Below, piece by piece: positions 15,494 to 24,081 of a stretch of DNA of 57,127 nucleotides. Below the pieces are notes generated by a model, which did not search any database, was not told the DNA's origin, and saw nothing but the letters and a program-made list of their open reading frames with translations. The stretch comes from Antribacter soli (GTDB lineage Bacteria; Actinomycetota; Actinomycetes; Actinomycetales; Cellulomonadaceae): contig NZ_JAKGSG010000063.1 in NCBI RefSeq assembly GCF_021568775.1, forward strand, positions 1 to 57,127, in the 5' to 3' direction. A program made the position numbers and the translations under genes. Numbering within the stretch: position 1 is the stretch's first letter; each line of letters opens with the position of its first letter.

Positions 15494-16860
15494 GCCGGTG
15501 CTCCTGGGGTGGTGGATGCGGACAGGGTGGCGGGGTCGACGCCGAGGGTCGTGGCGGCGACCTGCAGGGACTGCTCGACCTGCCGGGCGTAGAGCTCGAA
15601 CGGGTCGTTCAGCTCACGGCCGAGCGCGCCCGACATCCAGTCGGCGTCACGCTCGGTCGCCTCCTGCGAGGAGTCCTTCGACCCCTCGTCGGTGAGGTTG
15701 GACTGGAAGATGCCGGCGGCGGAGCGGGGCAGGAAGTCCTCGTAGACGACGGGCTCGCGGTGCACGGCGCCGCCGGTCACCTCATAGGTGAAGTATCCCA
15801 GGTCCTGGTCGGCGAGCGCGGACTCCGTGGTGGGGAACGTCTTGGCCCAGACCTCGCGGGCGACCTCCTGCCGCTCCGCCTCGGCGAGCCCGGCCGAGCG
15901 CTCGTCGACCTCGATCACGGCCGCGTCGTAGGCGGCCCGGCCCGCGCGGGTCAGCGCGATGCCGCGCGCCTCGACCTCGCCGAAGCGGACGCGCAGGGAG
16001 TCCTGGACGATCTCGCCGTCGGGCGTGCGGAACGTCCGTGGCTCGGCGAGTGCGCGGAACGACGTCTGCCGCAGCAGCACGTCCGGCCCTTCCCAGCGCG
16101 GCGGGCCCTGGATCGCGTCGATCATCGTGATGCCGCGCGCCTCCATGCGGGAGTACAGGTCGTCGATGTCGAGGACGCGGGGCGTCAGGTGGTTGATGTG
16201 GGTGCTCGCGACGCCGCCGATGTCCGCGGCGACGGCGGACACCGCCTCCAGCTCGCGGTACCAGGCCTGGTCCACGGGTTCGGTGGACAGCTCGAACGCC
16301 TCGGTGGCGAGCCGCAGGAACTCCGCGGCGGCGTCATCGGGCAGACCGCCCTCCGCCTCGGCGCGGTCGGCGAACGCCAGCAGCTCCGGCCCGAAGAGCG
16401 TGCGCTTGGCGAGGAAAGCATCGAGGCGGTGCTCGAGGTCCTCGGTGAAGAAGCGCCGGTCGCCCGTGACCAGCATGGACGTGAAGACGCGGAACGGGTT
16501 GCGCGCGAGCTCGTCGCGGTCCACCGGGCGGAACGCCGTCGAGATGACCGGGACCGAGCTGGCGGAGGCGTCGCGCAGGTCGTAGAAGCCGACGGGGTGC
16601 ATGCCCATCGCGCCGAAGATGCGGGCGACCTGCGCGATCTCGGCGGGCGTGCCGACGCGGATCGCGCCGTGCCGCTCGGCGGTGACGCGGTCGATGGAGC
16701 CGAGCCGCTCGGCGTCGGCCCCGTGCGCCGCGACGAAGTCGGCGTTGACCTCGTGCGACACCTCCAGCAGCGTCGTGTAGGCGGGCACCTCGGTGCCGTA
16801 CATGTCGGACAGGCTGCGGGCGAACGCCGCGCGCAGCTGCCACGGCTCGTGAAACGTCAT
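15490..16860 (-). CDS. hglS: 2-oxoadipate dioxygenase/decarboxylase (DUF1338, HglS type)
   Basis: The 456-residue protein of the DUF1338/YdcJ family includes HglS, an Fe(II) enzyme that converts 2-oxoadipate to D-2-hydroxyglutarate in lysine catabolism. The signature residues are visible: ERHGAIR (metal His64 with substrate Arg68, by analogy with HglS), STHINHLTPR (His221/His224) and VRFGEVEARG (Glu295). The TTLLEVSHEVN start is also conserved. ATG 16860 is preceded by GAGGAAGG. It lies 53 bp after the FAD oxidase gene and overlaps the dehydrogenase gene, whose product feeds the same route through aminoadipate and 2-oxoadipate. Alternative: another 2-oxoacid-cleaving member of the same family. 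Confidence 0.85.
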   Translation of the reverse strand: MTFHEPWQLRAAFARSLSDMYGTEVPAYTTLLEVSHEVNADFVAAHGADAERLGSIDRVTAERHGAIRVGTPAEIAQVARIFGAMGMHPVGFYDLRDASASSVPVISTAFRPVDRDELARNPFRVFTSMLVTGDRRFFTEDLEHRLDAFLAKRTLFGPELLAFADRAEAEGGLPDDAAAEFLRLATEAFELSTEPVDQAWYRELEAVSAVAADIGGVASTHINHLTPRVLDIDDLYSRMEARGITMIDAIQGPPRWEGPDVLLRQTSFRALAEPRTFRTPDGEIVQDSLRVRFGEVEARGIALTRAGRAAYDAAVIEVDERSAGLAEAERQEVAREVWAKTFPTTESALADQDLGYFTYEVTGGAVHREPVVYEDFLPRSAAGIFQSNLTDEGSKDSSQEATERDADWMSGALGRELNDPFELYARQVEQSLQVAATTLGVDPATLSASTTPGAPA

Positions 16861-16913
16861 CTCTCTGCCTTCCTCGGTCTTCCTCGCGAGTGCCGGTCGT
16901 CGGTGACCGGCAC

Positions 16914-18110
16914 TCAGACGATGTAGGTCTCGTGGTTCCCGGGCGCAGACGACCCGCTGGCGAAGCGGTCGGCGCTGAAGCCCGACACGTCGATCGCGGG
17001 CTCCCGCCCGGTGTACAGGTCGCGCACGACCTCGCCGACGGCGGGCGCCTGCAGGAAGCCGTGCCCCGAGAAGCCGGCGGCGTACAGCACCCTGCTGAGC
17101 CCGGCGGCTTCGCCGATCAGCGCGTTGCGGTCGGGCGTCATCTCGTAGAGGCCGGCCCAGCCGTGCGCGATCGCCGCGTCGCCGAGGGCGGGCGCGCACG
17201 CCCACGCGGCGCGCTGCAGCAGCGGCAGCCAGCCCGGGTCGTACTCCGTGTCGAACGCGATCGGTGTGTCGGGGTCGGCGATGCCGAGCAGGAGGCCGTC
17301 CGGTTCCGCGTTGTGGAAGTAGAACGTGCTGCCGTAGTCGATGGTGAACGGGATACGCGGCGGGGCCGGGTCCAGCGGCGGCGTGAAGCCGATCTGGCGG
17401 CGGTACGGGTCGACGGGCAGGTCCAGGCCGGCGAGCTCGCCCGCCCGGCGGGTCCAGGCCCCGGTGCACAGCACGACGGCGCTCGTGCGCACCCGCCCCT
17501 GCTCCGTCCAGACGGCGACGACGTCCTCGCCGCGCACCTCGATGTCGGTCACGGCGCAGTGCGTGCGGATCGTCGCCCCGTGGCGCTCGGCCCCCTCGGC
17601 GTAGCCGTGGACGACGGCGTGCGGGCGGGCGAACCCGTCGCGGGCGGCGTAGGCCGCACCGGCGAACCGCGACGGGTCGATGTACGGGTTGAGCCGCCAG
17701 GCCTCGTCGACCGTGAGCATGCGGCTCGCGACACCGCGCGCGTTCTGCATCGCGACCGACTCCGTGAACACGGCGACGTCCTCGTCCGCCGGGAGGAGGA
17801 ACAGGTAGCCGGGCTGCTGGAGCCCGATGTCCGCGCCCGGCCGGTTCGCGAAGTCCTCGTACAGCGCCAGGCTGCGGTTCCCGAGGTCGATGTTCGCAGG
17901 GTCGGAGAACTGGGCCCGCACCCCGCCGATCGGCTTGCCGGAGCTGCCCGACGCGAGCTCGAACGCCTCCACGAGGAGCACGTCGGCGCCGGCCTCGGCG
18001 AGGTGGAACGCGACGGACGTTCCCATCGCTCCCCCGCCGACGACGACCACCTCTGCCTGCCGTGGGAGCGGACCCTCTCGACGGGTGCTCGGGTCGGTCG
18101 ATCCGGTCAT
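16914..18110 (-). CDS. FAD-dependent amine oxidase (DAO family), likely L-pipecolate/imino-acid oxidase
   Basis: The 398-residue flavoprotein has the dinucleotide fold VVVVGGGAMGTSVAFHLAEAG at residue about 19, GGVRAQFSDPANIDLGNRSL, and the C-terminal GWAGLYEMTPDRNALIGEA and FSGHGFLQAPAVGEVV typical of the sarcosine/pipecolate/dimethylglycine oxidase family. ATG 18110 has AGGA seven bases upstream; longer frames run into the promoter region. It heads the operon with hglS and the aldehyde dehydrogenase. In that context AmaA-like oxidation of L-pipecolate to piperideine-6-carboxylate is the best guess, but sarcosine or another secondary amine is not excluded by sequence. Confidence 0.8.
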   Translation of the reverse strand: MTGSTDPSTRREGPLPRQAEVVVVGGGAMGTSVAFHLAEAGADVLLVEAFELASGSSGKPIGGVRAQFSDPANIDLGNRSLALYEDFANRPGADIGLQQPGYLFLLPADEDVAVFTESVAMQNARGVASRMLTVDEAWRLNPYIDPSRFAGAAYAARDGFARPHAVVHGYAEGAERHGATIRTHCAVTDIEVRGEDVVAVWTEQGRVRTSAVVLCTGAWTRRAGELAGLDLPVDPYRRQIGFTPPLDPAPPRIPFTIDYGSTFYFHNAEPDGLLLGIADPDTPIAFDTEYDPGWLPLLQRAAWACAPALGDAAIAHGWAGLYEMTPDRNALIGEAAGLSRVLYAAGFSGHGFLQAPAVGEVVRDLYTGREPAIDVSGFSADRFASGSSAPGNHETYIV

Positions 18111-18287
18111 GGCTGCATCCTGCCACGCGCTGTCGCGGCGCGTCGGCCTGCCGCCGGACCGCACGACAGCGGAATTCCGCGAGGCCGACCACGGGGCGCC
18201 GGGTAGGCTGTTCGCCATCCGATTCACGGCTCCCGCGTGCGCATGCCGGCGTCATGCGTGAGCCCGTACCCGACCTGGAGTGAACCC

Positions 18288-19685
18288 GTGGCCAGTGTGC
18301 CGTCTGCGACCGCCAAGCTCGACGCCGTCGTCTCTCTCGCCAAGCGGCGAGGTTTCGTCTTCCCCTCGGGCGAGATCTACGGCGGAACGCGCTCGGCCTG
18401 GGACTACGGGCCCCTCGGCGTCGAGCTCAAGGAGAACATCAAGCGCCAGTGGTGGCGTGCGATGGTCACGAGCCGCGACGACATCGTCGGCCTCGACTCG
18501 TCCGTGATCCTGCCGCGCGAGGTGTGGGTCGCCTCCGGCCACGTCGGCGTGTTCACCGACCCGCTCACCGAGTGCCTCTCCTGTCACAAGCGCTTCCGCG
18601 AGGACCACCTCCTCGAGGAGTTCGAGGAGAAGAAGGGCCGCGTCCCCGAGACCGGTCTCGCCGAGATCGCGTGCCCCAGCTGCGGCACGCGCGGTCGGTG
18701 GACCGAGCCCCGCGACTTCAACATGATGCTCAAGACGTATCTCGGCCCCGTCGAGGACGAGTCCGGCCTGCACTACCTGCGGCCCGAGACCGCGCAGGGC
18801 ATCTTCGTCAACTTCGCGAACGTCGCCGGGACCGCGCGCAAGAAGCCGCCGTTCGGCATCGGCCAGATCGGCAAGTCGTTCCGCAACGAGATCACCCCCG
18901 GCAACTTCATCTTCCGCACGCGCGAGTTCGAGCAGATGGAGATGGAGTTCTTCGTCGAGCCCGGCACGGACGAGACCTGGCACCAGTACTGGATCGACCT
19001 GCGGACCGACTGGTACGTGGACCTCGGCATCACCCGTGACAACCTGCGCCACTACGAGCACCCGAAGGACAAGCTCTCCCACTACTCGACCCGCACCGTG
19101 GACATCGAGTACCGCTTCGGTTTCCAGGGCAGCGAGTGGGGCGAGCTCGAGGGCATCGCGAACCGCACGGACTTCGACCTGCGGACGCACTCGGACCACT
19201 CCGGCAAGGACCTCATGTACCGCGACCCGGTGTCGAACGAGAAGTACTACCCGTACGTCATCGAGCCGGCTGCGGGCCTGACCCGGTCCCTCATGGCGTT
19301 CCTCGTCGAGGCGTACGCCGAGGACGAGGCGCCCAACACCAAGGGCGGGGTCGACAAGCGCACGGTCCTGCGTCTCGACCCGCGACTCGCGCCGGTCAAG
19401 GTCGCGGTGCTGCCGCTCTCGCGCAACGAGGCGCTCTCGCCCAAGGCCAAGGACCTCGCGGCCGAGCTGCGCAAGAACTGGAACGTCGACTTCGACGACG
19501 CCGGGGCCATCGGCCGCCGCTACCGGCGTCAGGACGAGATCGGCACGCCGTTCTGCGTGACGGTCGACTTCGACACGCTCGAGGACCACGCCGTGACGAT
19601 CCGCCACCGCGACTCCATGGCGCAGGAGCGCGTGTCGCTCGACAAGGTCGTGGGCTACCTGGCGGGTCACCTGGTCGGCGCCTGA
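18288..19685 (+). CDS. glyS: Glycine--tRNA ligase (homodimeric class II)
   Basis: The 465-residue class II aminoacyl-tRNA synthetase charges tRNA-Gly. It contains [20 protein letters not shown] at the start, motif 2 at [29 protein letters not shown], and a zinc-type insertion with CLSCHKRF and ACPSCGTRG. Motif 3 is [19 protein letters not shown], and the C-terminal anticodon-binding domain begins at [17 protein letters not shown] 18288 is chosen for GGAG seven bases upstream; an upstream ATG in the same frame adds 17 non-family residues. It is divergent from the FAD oxidase gene. It is an essential housekeeping gene and a good anchor for synteny. Confidence 0.96.
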   Translation: MASVPSATAKLDAVVSLAKRRGFVFPSGEIYGGTRSAWDYGPLGVELKENIKRQWWRAMVTSRDDIVGLDSSVILPREVWVASGHVGVFTDPLTECLSCHKRFREDHLLEEFEEKKGRVPETGLAEIACPSCGTRGRWTEPRDFNMMLKTYLGPVEDESGLHYLRPETAQGIFVNFANVAGTARKKPPFGIGQIGKSFRNEITPGNFIFRTREFEQMEMEFFVEPGTDETWHQYWIDLRTDWYVDLGITRDNLRHYEHPKDKLSHYSTRTVDIEYRFGFQGSEWGELEGIANRTDFDLRTHSDHSGKDLMYRDPVSNEKYYPYVIEPAAGLTRSLMAFLVEAYAEDEAPNTKGGVDKRTVLRLDPRLAPVKVAVLPLSRNEALSPKAKDLAAELRKNWNVDFDDAGAIGRRYRRQDEIGTPFCVTVDFDTLEDHAVTIRHRDSMAQERVSLDKVVGYLAGHLVGA

Positions 19686-19700
19686 CGCCTTGCCTGCAAC

Positions 19701-19732
19701 GAGGCCCGTCCCGGTCCGCCGGGACGGGCCTC
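19701..19732 (+). terminator. glyS terminator hairpin
   Basis: GAGGCCCGTCCCG (19701-19713) pairs perfectly with 19720-19732 across a 6-base loop, 15 bases after the glyS stop. No T run follows, as is common in high-GC actinobacteria. Confidence 0.8.
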
Positions 19733-19801
19733 AGCGCTCCGCGAGGTCCCGGCGGGCGACGCGGAGCAGCCGGTCAGGAGTTGCATCCCCGAGCAGTCAA
19801 T

Positions 19802-19839
19802 TTGACAATCATTCTCATCGCGGCTGAGAATCGTTCTCA
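19802..19839 (+). promoter_or_regulatory. znuA promoter with two Zur boxes, leaderless start
   Basis: TTGACA (19802-19807) and GAGAAT (19826-19831) are 18 bases apart, and the ATG of znuA begins eight bases after the -10, so transcription should start at or next to the start codon. Two 15-bp near-palindromes with AT-rich cores, TGACAATCATTCTCA (19803-19817) and TGAGAATCGTTCTCA (19825-19839), match the actinobacterial Zur/Fur box type and cover the -35, the -10 and the start. The zur gene is the last gene of this operon. Confidence 0.75.
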
Positions 19840-20840
19840 TGCTGACGCGCCCCCCTGCCCGAAAGTCCCTCGCCCTCGCCCTCTCCGGCACTCTTGCCGC
19901 GGCGGCGGGCCTCACTGCCTGCGCCGCTCCGGCCGACGGTGACAGCGCAGCCGCAGCAGGCGGGGATGACGGCATCACCGTGCTCGCGTCGTTCTACCCG
20001 CTCCAGTTCGTCGCCCAGCAGGTCGGCGGCGACCTCGTGACAGTCGAGAACCTCACGCCCCCCGCCGCCGAGCCGCACGACCTCGAGCTCTCCCCCACCC
20101 AGGTCCGCGCCATCGGCGAGGCCGACGTCGTGGTCTACCTGTCCGGCTTCCAGGCGGCCGTCGACGAGGGCGTCGAGGCACGGCAGCCCGCGCACGTCGT
20201 GGACGCGGCCGGCGTCGTCGAGCTCGAGGAGCACCCGGGCACGGTCGAGGACCACGCGCAGGAAGAGCAGCACGAGGGCGAGGAGGCGGAAGAGGGCCAC
20301 GACGACCACGGCGGTCTCGACCCGCACTTCTGGCTCGACCCGAGCCGGCTCTCCGTCGTCGGGCAGGCCGTGGCCGACGCCCTCACCGAGGCCGACCCCG
20401 AGCACGCGGACGAGTACGCGGCCGGTGCCGCGAGCCTCGGCCAGAAGCTCGAGGCGCTCGACCAGGAGTTCGCGGACGGCCTCGCCGCGTGCGAGGGTGC
20501 CACCCTGGTGACGAGCCACACGGCATTCGGCTACCTTGCCGAGCGTTACTCCCTCCAGCAGGTCGGCATCAGCGAGCTCGACCCCGAGGCCGAGCCCTCC
20601 CCCGCCCGCCTCCGCGAGATCGGCGATGTCGTGCGCGAGCACGGAGTCACTACCCTGTACTCCGAGACCCTGGTCAGCCCCAAGGTCACCGAGACCCTCG
20701 CCGGAGACCTCGGCGTCCGCACCGCTACCCTCGACCCGCTCGAGGGCATCGACACGGAGGCCGCGGCGGCCGGTGAGGACTACGTCAGCGTCATGCAGGG
20801 CAACCTCGCGGCGCTCGAGGAAGGACTCGTCTGCTCATGA
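19839..20840 (+). CDS. znuA: Zinc-binding lipoprotein ZnuA
   Basis: The 333-residue cluster A-I metal-binding protein has a lipoprotein-type signal ending at LTACAAP. The ligand set is visible as AAEPHDLELSPTQV (His near 70), LDPHFWLDPSRL (His near 156), TSHTAFGYLAERY (His near 222) and a terminal Asp in TLDPLEGID. Between the first two His lies the acidic, His-rich loop (EEQHEGEEAEEGHDDHGG) typical of zinc rather than manganese binders. There is no ribosome site before ATG 19839; the start is probably leaderless. Its stop overlaps znuC (ATGA). It captures Zn2+ outside the membrane under zinc starvation. Confidence 0.92.
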   Translation: MLTRPPARKSLALALSGTLAAAAGLTACAAPADGDSAAAAGGDDGITVLASFYPLQFVAQQVGGDLVTVENLTPPAAEPHDLELSPTQVRAIGEADVVVYLSGFQAAVDEGVEARQPAHVVDAAGVVELEEHPGTVEDHAQEEQHEGEEAEEGHDDHGGLDPHFWLDPSRLSVVGQAVADALTEADPEHADEYAAGAASLGQKLEALDQEFADGLAACEGATLVTSHTAFGYLAERYSLQQVGISELDPEAEPSPARLREIGDVVREHGVTTLYSETLVSPKVTETLAGDLGVRTATLDPLEGIDTEAAAAGEDYVSVMQGNLAALEEGLVCS

Positions 20841-21661
20841 AGCCGACCGCCGGAGCCGGCAGCGCCGACGCACCTGACGGCACCCCCGTCGTGCAGGTCT
20901 CCCGGCTGCACGTGCGCGCCGGCGCGAGCCACATCCTGCGGGGCATCGACCTGACGGTCCGCCGCGGCGAGGTGGTCGCGCTGCTGGGCGCGAACGGTTC
21001 CGGCAAGTCGACGCTCGTGAAGTCGGTCGTCGGCGTGACGCCTCCGTCCGAGGGGACGGTGCAGGTGCTCGGCTCCACCCTGTGGGCGGACCGCGTGCCC
21101 TGGGAGCGCGTCGGCTACGTCCCGCAGCGGGTCGGCGCCGGGTCGGGCGTCCCGTCCACGGCCCAGGAGGTCGTGGCCTCGGGCCTGCTGCACGGCCGCC
21201 GCCTCTGGCTGCCGCGCGGCTGGCGCGACCAGGTCCACGACGCGCTCGCGCAGGTGGACCTCGCCGACCGGGCGCACGACCCCTGCCACGTGCTCTCCGG
21301 CGGGCAGCAGCAGCGCGTCCTGATCGCCCGCGCCCTCGTCCGCCGCCCGGACCTGCTGATCCTCGACGAGCCGGTCGCCGGCGTCGACCGGCCGAGCCAG
21401 GAGGCGTTCGCCGAGACGATGCGCCACCTCGTCACCGACGGCCTCACGGTCCTCGTCGTGCTGCACGAGCTGGGCGAGCTCGCACCCCTCGTCACACGGG
21501 CGGTCGTGCTGCGCCACGGGAAGGTGGTGCACGACGGGGCGCCGCCGACCGCCCGTGGCGACCACGACGGCGTCGGGCACCAGCACGTGCACCCGCACGC
21601 GGCCGAGCCGCGGCCCGCCCTGCCGGAGCCGGGCCTGACCGAACCGGTGGTGGGACGATGA
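20837..21661 (+). CDS. znuC: Zinc ABC transporter ATPase ZnuC
   Basis: The 274-residue ATPase has Walker A GANGSGKSTLVKS, signature LSGGQQQRVLIARAL, Walker B LLILDEPVAGVD and the switch His in VLHELGELAPL. The C-terminal tail after the ATPase fold is rich in histidine (GDHDGVGHQHVHPHAAEP), which suggests it can bind zinc at the cytoplasmic face. Start ATG 20837 overlaps the znuA stop, and its own stop overlaps znuB, so the genes are translationally coupled. It powers zinc import through ZnuB. Confidence 0.93.
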   Translation: MKPTAGAGSADAPDGTPVVQVSRLHVRAGASHILRGIDLTVRRGEVVALLGANGSGKSTLVKSVVGVTPPSEGTVQVLGSTLWADRVPWERVGYVPQRVGAGSGVPSTAQEVVASGLLHGRRLWLPRGWRDQVHDALAQVDLADRAHDPCHVLSGGQQQRVLIARALVRRPDLLILDEPVAGVDRPSQEAFAETMRHLVTDGLTVLVVLHELGELAPLVTRAVVLRHGKVVHDGAPPTARGDHDGVGHQHVHPHAAEPRPALPEPGLTEPVVGR

Positions 21662-22581
21662 ACGAGCTGACCCTCATGCTGAGCGACCCGTTCATGCAGC
21701 GCGCCCTGGTGGCGGCGCTGCTCGTCGGCCTCAGCGCGCCCGTCGTGGGCACCTACCTCGTCCAGCGGAAGCTGTCGCTGCTCGGCGACGGCATCGGCCA
21801 CGTGGCCCTGACGGGCGTGGCGCTCGGCTGGCTCGTCGGCTCGGCGCTCGGCCTGGCGTCCGACGACGTCCTGGCGATCCCGGGCGCGATCGTCGCCGCG
21901 GTCGTGGGCTCGCTGCTCATCGAGGTCGTGCGCCGCCGTGGCCGCACCTCCGGCGACCTGGCGCTCGCCATCATGTTCTACGGCGGGATCGCCGGCGGCG
22001 TGCTGCTCATCGGCATCGCGGGCGGGTCGTCCGGCAACCTGATGCAGTACCTGTTCGGCTCGATCTCGACGGTGTCCGAGACGGACCTCGTGCTGACCGT
22101 CGTGCTGTCGGCGGTGGTGCTCGGCGTCGGCCTCGGCCTGCGGGCCGCCCTGTTCGCCGTGAGCCACGACGAGGAGTTCGCGACGGCGTCCGGGCTGCCC
22201 GTCTGGGTGCTCAACGCGGCGGTCGCCGTCGTCGCCGCGCTCACCGTCACGGTCGCGATGCGCGTGGTGGGCCTGCTCCTCGTGAGCGCGCTGATGATCG
22301 TGCCGGTCGCGGTGGCGCAGCAGGTCACGCACGCGTTCGGCCGCACGATGCTCACCGCGAGCGCCGTGGGCGTCGTCGTGTGCGTGACCGGCCTGTCGAT
22401 CACGTACTGGAACAACGTCTCCCCGGGCGCCATGATCGTCGTCCTCGCGATCGCGGTCTACGTCGTCGTGTCGGTGGCGCGGCCGCTCCTGACCCGCCGC
22501 CCGGCGACGGGCGACCCGCACCCCGACATCCCGGACGACGTCGAGATCGGGCCGGGCGCCACCAAGGAGGCCTGCTCGTGA
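21658..22581 (+). CDS. znuB: Zinc ABC transporter permease ZnuB
   Basis: The 307-residue ABC-3 family permease has about eight hydrophobic spans, including QRALVAALLVGLSAPVVGTY, the conserved KLSLLGDGIGHVALTGVALG near residue 40, and VVGLLLVSALMIVPVAVAQQ near residue 205. Both last motifs are diagnostic of zinc/manganese ABC permeases. ATG 21658 overlaps the znuC stop (ATGA) and its stop overlaps the zur start (GTGA). A hydrophilic C-terminal tail (PATGDPHPDIPDDVEIG) ends the protein. Confidence 0.93.
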   Translation: MNELTLMLSDPFMQRALVAALLVGLSAPVVGTYLVQRKLSLLGDGIGHVALTGVALGWLVGSALGLASDDVLAIPGAIVAAVVGSLLIEVVRRRGRTSGDLALAIMFYGGIAGGVLLIGIAGGSSGNLMQYLFGSISTVSETDLVLTVVLSAVVLGVGLGLRAALFAVSHDEEFATASGLPVWVLNAAVAVVAALTVTVAMRVVGLLLVSALMIVPVAVAQQVTHAFGRTMLTASAVGVVVCVTGLSITYWNNVSPGAMIVVLAIAVYVVVSVARPLLTRRPATGDPHPDIPDDVEIGPGATKEACS

Positions 22582-23000
22582 ACGCCGCCCCGCCGCTCCC
22601 CGTCCCCGCCCAGCCGGCGCCGCGGATGACCCGCCAGCGAGCGGCCGTCGTGGAGGCCCTCGACGGGCTCGACGACTTCCGCTCCGCCCAGCAGCTCCAC
22701 GAAGAGCTGCGCACCCGCGGCGACTCGGTCGGCCTGGCCACGGTGTACCGCACGCTGCAGGCGCTGGCCGAGGCCCGCGAGGTCGACGTGCTCCGCAACG
22801 ACGAGGGCGAGAGCCTGTACCGCCGCTGCACGCGCCGCGAGCACCACCACCACCTGGTGTGCCGGGTGTGCGGCCGCACGGTCGAGATCGACGGTCCCAC
22901 CGTCGAGGCGTGGGCCGCGAAGGTGGGTGCCGCGCAGGGCTTCTCCGACATCGACCACACGGTCGAGCTGTGGGGCACCTGCGCCGACTGCCGTGCCTAG
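22578..23000 (+). CDS. zur: Zinc uptake regulator Zur (Fur family)
   Basis: The 140-residue Fur-family repressor has winged helix MTRQRAAVVEALDGLDDFRSAQQLHEEL with recognition helix in VGLATVYRTLQALAEA, the metal site REHHHHLVCRVCGRTVEI, and a C-terminal CADC pair that completes the structural zinc site. GTG 22578 overlaps the znuB stop. Its position at the end of znuACB, with two Zur boxes over the znuA promoter, identifies it as the zinc-sensing member rather than FurA. Autoregulation follows from the arrangement. Confidence 0.93.
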   Translation: MNAAPPLPVPAQPAPRMTRQRAAVVEALDGLDDFRSAQQLHEELRTRGDSVGLATVYRTLQALAEAREVDVLRNDEGESLYRRCTRREHHHHLVCRVCGRTVEIDGPTVEAWAAKVGAAQGFSDIDHTVELWGTCADCRA

Positions 23001-23017
23001 CACTCGCAGCATTGTGT

Positions 23018-23041
23018 GAGAATTAGGCAATGCTTACCTCA
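23018..23041 (+). promoter_or_regulatory. IdeR/DtxR box over the start of the siderophore-importer operon
   Basis: TTAGGCAATGCTTACCTCA (23023-23041) matches the 19-bp iron box (TTAGGTTAGGCTAACCTAA) in both half-sites. GAGAAT (23018-23023) lies six bases before ATG 23030, so the transcript probably starts at the ATG and the box spans from the -10 to about +12. Confidence 0.75.
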
Positions 23042-24079
23042 CCTCGCGAGACCTCCGGTGAGGTGACCCGTCCCCGCCCCGACCTGGTGCGTCAGCGCGC
23101 CCGGCGCCGGACGCTCGCACTGCTCACGGCGTTGGCCTGCCTGCTGGTGATCATCCTGGCGAGCCTCGCGCTCGGGGTGCGCGACATCCTGCCGACCGAG
23201 GTGTGGAACGCGCTCACGGCTCCGGTCACCGGGAACCAGGACCACCGCGTGGTGCTCGAGCAGCGCCTGCCGCGCACGGGCGTAGGCCTCGCGGCCGGGG
23301 CCGCCCTCGGGCTGGCGGGCACCCTCGTCCAGGGCGTGACACGCAACCCGATCGCGGACCCGGGCCTCCTCGGCCTCAACGCGGGCGCCTCGCTGGCGGT
23401 CGTGTGCGCGTTCTGGCTGCTCGGCATCACCGCTCCCGCCGGCTACGTGTGGTTCGCGTTCCTCGGCGCCGCCGCGGCCGCGGCCCTCGTCTTCTCGATC
23501 GGCGCGGGACAGCCCGTCCGGCTGGCACTCGTGGGCGCCACGGTCACGGCGCTCATCACACCCCTCATCACGCTCGTCCTGCTGCGGGACCCCACCGCGT
23601 TCAACCTGTACCGGTTCTGGGCCGTCGGGTCGCTGACCGGCCGTGGGCTGGACACGATCGCCGCCCTGTGGCCGTTCGTCGCGGTCGGCGCGGTCCTGGC
23701 GGGTGCGCTGGCGCACCGCCTCAACATGCTCGCGCTCGGCGACGACGTCGCCCGTGCCCTCGGCCAGCGCGTCGGCACCACCCGCACCCTCGCCGGTGTG
23801 GCGGTCGTGCTGCTCGCGGGCACAGCGACCGCGCTGGCCGGCCCGATCGCGCTCGTCGGGCTGGCGGTGCCGCACGCGGCCCGCCGCCTGGTCGGCACGG
23901 ACTACCGCTGGATCACGGCGCTCGCCGCCATGCTCGGCCCCGTGATGCTCCTCGGGGCGGACGTGATCGGCCGGCTGGTCCTGCCGCACACCGAGCTCGA
24001 GGCCGGCGTGGTCGCCGCCCTCATCGGCGCCCCCGTCCTCGTCGCCGTCGCGCGCGGCCGCACCGTGGCGGGGGTGTGA
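23030..24079 (+). CDS. FecCD-family iron-siderophore permease, first subunit
   Basis: The 349-residue permease has about ten hydrophobic segments. It contains the FecCD hallmarks LPRTGVGLAAGAALGLAGTLVQGVTRNPIADPGLLGLNAGAS, MLALGDDVARALGQRVGTTR and AGPIALVGLAVPHAARRLVGTDYR. ATG 23030 lies inside the iron box, has no ribosome site, and is six bases after a -10-like hexamer, so a leaderless start is likely; GTG 23063 is an alternative. It pairs with the next gene to form a heterodimeric channel for a ferric siderophore and is expected to be repressed by iron-loaded IdeR. Confidence 0.92.
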   Translation: MLTSPRETSGEVTRPRPDLVRQRARRRTLALLTALACLLVIILASLALGVRDILPTEVWNALTAPVTGNQDHRVVLEQRLPRTGVGLAAGAALGLAGTLVQGVTRNPIADPGLLGLNAGASLAVVCAFWLLGITAPAGYVWFAFLGAAAAAALVFSIGAGQPVRLALVGATVTALITPLITLVLLRDPTAFNLYRFWAVGSLTGRGLDTIAALWPFVAVGAVLAGALAHRLNMLALGDDVARALGQRVGTTRTLAGVAVVLLAGTATALAGPIALVGLAVPHAARRLVGTDYRWITALAAMLGPVMLLGADVIGRLVLPHTELEAGVVAALIGAPVLVAVARGRTVAGV

Positions 24080-24081
24080 GC

